A stretch of 64,000 nucleotides of DNA. It comes from Liolophura sinensis (lineage: Eukaryota > Mollusca > Polyplacophora > Chitonida > Chitonidae). The translations under genes were made by a program, and so were the position numbers. Numbering within the stretch: the stretch's first letter is position 1; each line of letters starts with the position of its first letter. Positions 59,763-64,000 of the stretch are shown here, one piece after another. Under the pieces are notes generated by a model that was not told the origin of the DNA, ran no database searches, and saw nothing but the letters and a program-made list of their open reading frames with translations. The stretch spans positions 14,579,501 to 14,643,500 of the forward strand of contig NC_088303.1 of the NCBI RefSeq assembly GCF_032854445.1, in the 5' to 3' direction.

Positions 59763-61095
59763 TTCAAACTATAGAAGCAGCTCTGTTATTGTAGAATCTG
59801 GGAATGTTAAATGCGTCTCAGCAAATCCCATTGTCTATAGCTGGTACCATTCGAAAGGAAGGGCCTTAAAATATTGACCTCACGTTTGAACCAAGGTAGC
59901 ACCATCTTAATTTAGTCCGCCCAAGATCACATTTTTGAAGCGTGATTCCTGATGTGTCATTATTGGCGTGTCGTTGCTTTCGTGTCTCCCCGGTACATCA
60001 CATCCTCCTCGTACTCTGGCTGTTGGAAAAATGTCTCCCCATTTATTCGTCTCACAGATTCACGGGAACTTATATTTTTCTCACCTTCTGCTCTCAATCA
60101 AAGCTTTATTCTTCCTTCGAATCAATCATGAACGACTAAGGTAAAGACCGTAAGACAGTGCCTGATGGAAGTCGGTCTGAAGGAAACAGCAAAAGGTCGC
60201 GCCCAAGGTCGATTTGTTTCCGCGTTGAAGTGGTATTTATCTTACTTCATAAAGCACCAGTACATTTGTGCAAGCAGAGGTCTGCAACTTAACTATAAAC
60301 ACTTGACGTCATCCAACAGAAAAGAACACATGATGAGAGATAACACACCATTTTCTCACAATAAAGTAAACGAAAAGGGCGGATTCATTGGTAGAGATCA
60401 TTGACATGATCACCCATTCAAAATATATTGTATATCCATATTCGGATATACCGATATCGTTAAAGATGTGCCCTTTCTTTTTGTGTCCTGACAAAGGTTG
60501 TCCATAATCAATGATTGATATATATAAGTATCGTGATGAAGGCACAGCAAGTATCGATAAATCAAATAAACTTTCAAATAATGCTTATTTTTACGACAAC
60601 AGGAATAGAGTGAACCAATCACTAATGAGATACGAGAGAATTATGAACGTAAAAATAGAGAAGAGATAATTTTAGAATTGTAAAAAAGGATGAATGTTAT
60701 GTGCAAAAGTTCTTGTGGTTATATTCTTTTTAGACAAAACGAAATCATTCTTTGGCGAAGTACAATGTGAGATAAACTCCGTTGCGAGTTTTAATTCCAT
60801 GCCCACATGTCACATTGCCTGACTTGAGTTCATTTTATCACTCTATTAGTCGTGACAAAGATCACAGGGTCTCAGGAACACATATATTTATCACTTGTAA
60901 TGTTACACAAATATTTGCCAAGCAATGCATTTTTTATAACTGGAAACCTGGATATCAGCATTTCTGATGAAATCATTCTGTACGTTTACTCTGGTGGAGC
61001 TGTGAATTGACATAATTTTAATATAGTTTGATTTATGCTATGTTGAATTCTATAGATGTTCTCTTTGATCCAATTACAGTAGTCTTCATATATTG

Positions 61096-63714
61096 TAAGG
61101 AATGTTTGCAGTCATTCTTTACTTTTTCAGCTCCTCGACAGACCAGCCTTTCTGGTTCAACAGAATGATGAGAGTAAATAAAGTTTATTATTATTAATAT
61201 TCTTAGTTTTATTAATATGTATATTAATTTGATATTTAGTATACACTTGCGAGCTCCAGGTGTCTCCTTGATAAGTGTTAACTAAGAGAGGCATCATTTC
61301 TAAAGTAAATATTTGAAATACGATTTTAAAACTTGTACTTGACGGTAGAAATAACGATTTTGACAACCTTGAGAATCTTTGAGACGAATTTGCCGAAATT
61401 TCAGTTTCAAGTACCAAACAGAAATCTTTTGATAGGCTTTAAGCCAGACACCGCACCCCTATAGTTCTTCACGTCAGTGCCACGAAATTATATAATTAAA
61501 TTATATTTGTTTATATAGTGGATATAGAGAATTGTTATTCTGATTTCCGTGACAACCAAGCGTGAAGTGTGATTTATTGCCTCCTCTATATCTATGAAGC
61601 CGCAATAAGTCAAAGTTGCTCATGTAAAGCAATTGCAACTGTAGCCAGGACACGAAGTTATATTCTATGATTGATATAGAAAATTTTGTTATCTATTTGT
61701 CATGGTAAACACGGCTATGAACAAATATGAAATGCGACACGACATCACGCCCTGTATCTATACTTATCTATCTTCCCAATTCCATCTACCCACCAGAAAT
61801 ATGATCAATAGCAGGTAAAATAGCAGGCGTTTCCTCCGCCCCAAAAATCTGACGGGCATACGGACGGACGCCTATACGGACGGGCACCAACACATAATAA
61901 GATCCACTTTAAGGTATGTAAAAATAGGTAAATAGGTACATATATTGAGAATGAGAGAAACGAAACGTCTGAAGGCCACACGAGTTGATGTGGTTGTGGT
62001 AGATTTCATTACACCTGGATCCACGAGGTTTGGTGGTGTTACAGAGGCTTTCAAATATGTTGACGTAGGACGATATATATCAAATATTGTTTTCAAAGGC
62101 CTGTCTGGTATGATTACAGTCACGTGTTGCGCATGCAGTATAGCTTTGTAAGCAACACATTCGGCATGTAATGCACACCTACGTTGTGTTCTGTGTACAT
62201 ACGAACAGATGTGTAATCAAAACTCGAGTAGGGCTTAAATTTATTTATATATCTGTAAATTAGCAACCGGCAGGTGGTTGAATGTTTCCTCCCACCATAA
62301 TGCTCCCACCGCCGTTGTATAAGTGAAATATTCTTGAGTACAGTGTAAAACACCAGTCAAATAATAAATAAATCAAAATAAATAGCTACCACTATTAGGA
62401 TATAGTGAAGTTGTGTGCGTTTGAACTTGGACATACATGTAAATCACGACTTTGGGAATAAAAGAAACTTGCTTTGACCCGTGGTTTCTTCTCTCTACGC
62501 TCATATGTGGTCAGCAGTATCATAAGTACCCGATTTTAGTTTTTTCTGATCTGGTCGCGTATTTTTGCATTTTTCAAAATTTTGTTAGGTAATTTTCTAT
62601 AACTGAAAACTCAACGGCACGTTCAGCTGGCTGTTTACAGGCGTGTAATAAAACTATATATCAAATAAAGAAAGTCTGAGCCTTATAGAAGTATTGGGTT
62701 TGATTGCAAAGATAAATAACCAAATCGACCTTTCAAACATCTGTTCACAAAGAGATGGATCCTTCACTCCAAAAATAACAGGCCTACCCATAACTGTGTA
62801 TTCAGTTCAGTAAAACCTTCCAGGCAACAATGCCAGTCCCCCATGTTTTGCTTTGGATCATTTCCTAATGTTAGTGATACCACTATTGACCGACCAGGCG
62901 CGTGATTTCATACCATACGAAAAATACAACCAATGTTTTTTTCCAGGATTCAACATGGGCTACATGCTAAAAGCATTAAATTCCAATGTTTGGATGATAT
63001 GACTGAATACAGATCATGGTTTTCAGTGCGACTTGATAAAGAAGAGCTTTTATGTGATAGCGTCGTATTTAATATCGGAGAGTATGACCTAGCAAATGAG
63101 ATTTAGCTTCAGCTGGTGACTGTTATTTGTTAATACGAAAAAAAATGTGCATATAACAGCGGTTTTCATCAGCGTGTGCAACCAAATATAATTTAATATT
63201 GAGAATTGCCATTTTCTAGATGACTTTCATCATTGAAACCATTGTATTCGCGAAGACCTCATTTGCAGCCACATCAGTGTATTCTCATAGGCTGGATATG
63301 ATTAGCTAGACATAATGTCTCATGCATTCCTCACCGCGGGGTGCAGGTACACGTGATTCAGGTGCATGTAATTACACGTATTTCAGGTTTGTTTCTATCT
63401 GTTCACAACCTTAATCTATTCAGCATGGAAAGTCTGTCTGCCTTATGGCCACACCCCAGTGAATAGTATTGCAGCAAAGGATTGAATGGCCAGTTTAATT
63501 GGGTACTTGAACTACCGACGATGCTCAATTTCCAGGCCTGATATTAAATTTTCTATAACAGAATATATTAAAACTCTTGCAGCGTTATGATTTGTGGCAA
63601 ATTATCTCACATTTCCGAGCATTTATGACTGTTATCTTAAAGCTGTTCTCTGAAAACAATCCAAATGACTGGATAAAATAAATCCGAGGAAATTTGAAAT
63701 ATAAAAGAATACAT
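61096..63714. other. Intergenic, no gene recognised
   Basis: It is AT-rich with no coding signal. A weak direct repeat of about 165 bp spacing (61485 and 61650, CACGAA(A/G)TTATAT...) and one SINE-A fragment are the only structures seen. Confidence 0.45.
62268..62378 (+). mobile_element. SINE-A, 5'-truncated, forward
   Basis: GTTTCCTCCCACCATAATGC, TTGTATAAGTGAAATATTCT, TGAGTACAGTGTAAAACACC and AAATAATAAATAAATC follow the family order. A short CCGCAGGTTGCT-like start is only partly present. Confidence 0.8.
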
Positions 63715-63955
63715 GATGAAGAGTAAAACCAGAGCTACGACGGCAATACATGTGATAGCTGGCAAACGCCCACTCGTAACCAGTGAATTTTATTCCAGTG
63801 TTTTATTCTAACGATTCATGTAAATGCTTAATGCTAGTAACTCATACGCTTCATTTCATCATGGATTAACCAGAATTTGTTCAAAAAGCGGGGATTATTA
63901 TTAGACGTCATTGTCTTTGGATTACTCAAAATGCTGTGATGTCGTCAAAATTGAT
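63715..63955 (-). repeat. Family D copy, reverse
   Basis: GAGTAAAACCAGAGCTACGAC, CCAGTGTTTTATTCTAACGA, TTCATGTAAATGCTTA, ATTAGACGTCATTGTC, GGATTACTCAAAATGCTGTG and ATGTCGTC are the reversed D landmarks in the expected inverted order. It is the clearest minus-strand copy. Confidence 0.8.
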
Positions 63956-64000
63956 AAATAATAAACATGAAAACAATGCAGAGGGGCCAGGCCCCGGAGA

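Larger units (their letters stand above)
55397..61095 (+). repeat. Tandem segmental duplication, block B
   Basis: It is the partner of block A, 0.8 kb downstream and same orientation. It carries three additions relative to A: 55690-56400 (including the rest of a family D copy), 58185-58455 (unidentified) and the SINE-B at 59414-59762. Similarity is highest at 57230-58180, where I estimate about 95%, and falls towards both ends. Confidence 0.88.

Noticed and set aside
61485-61730. Weak direct repeat beginning CACGAAATTATAT / CACGAAGTTATAT
   Set aside because: Similarity is short and interrupted in AT-rich DNA. It cannot be separated from chance without a computed alignment.

Overview
The window looks like nuclear DNA from a lophotrochozoan animal, most likely a mollusc. 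It is AT-rich, has intron-split genes with GT/AG splice sites, is crowded with tRNA-headed SINEs of a type I associate with molluscan genomes, and carries invertebrate-type membrane-protein families. No bacterial-style operon, CRISPR array, rRNA gene or convincing tRNA gene was seen. The organism call is inference, because no marker gene is present.

Layout. (1) At 667-2963 lie the last two coding exons of a Rho guanine-nucleotide exchange factor of the ARHGEF10/ARHGEF17 type (C-terminal propeller), followed by a long AT-rich 3' region to about 5.7 kb. (2) 5.7-11.4 kb is intergenic with old repeats. (3) 11.4-23.1 kb holds a duplicated Shaw/Kv3-like potassium channel locus. Two two-exon copies (13146-16897 and 21392-23097) are both broken by separate lesions, and there is a third, degenerate copy of the upstream flank. 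The intron of copy 1 contains a 789-bp inverted-repeat (foldback) element with TA flanks. (4) 27464-35263 holds a ten-exon SLC17-family (sialin/phosphate-transporter-like) gene. All splice phases match and the joined reading frame is 590 codons. Its introns carry a 66-bp minisatellite, SINE remnants and a copy of a dispersed repeat. (5) 35.3-64 kb contains no recognisable gene. It is a mosaic of SINE insertions (several with clear target-site duplications), a 0.63-kb near-identical duplicated segment, a 10 x 30-bp homogeneous minisatellite, and an older tandem duplication of about 5 kb (49.8-54.6 kb and 55.4-61.1 kb).

The intact-looking genes are the RhoGEF 3' end (cytoplasmic Rho signalling) and the SLC17 transporter (membrane anion transport). 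Nothing indicates that they work together. The most informative content is the history of duplication and nested insertion, which can be ordered from empty sites and target-site duplications. I found no evidence for a wholly new multi-gene system. The best leads are an SLC17 member lacking the usual transmembrane-4 glutamate, the foldback element, and an unnamed dispersed repeat family (called D here) with about ten full or partial copies in the window. Names SINE-A, SINE-B, SINE-C and D are local labels, not database names.
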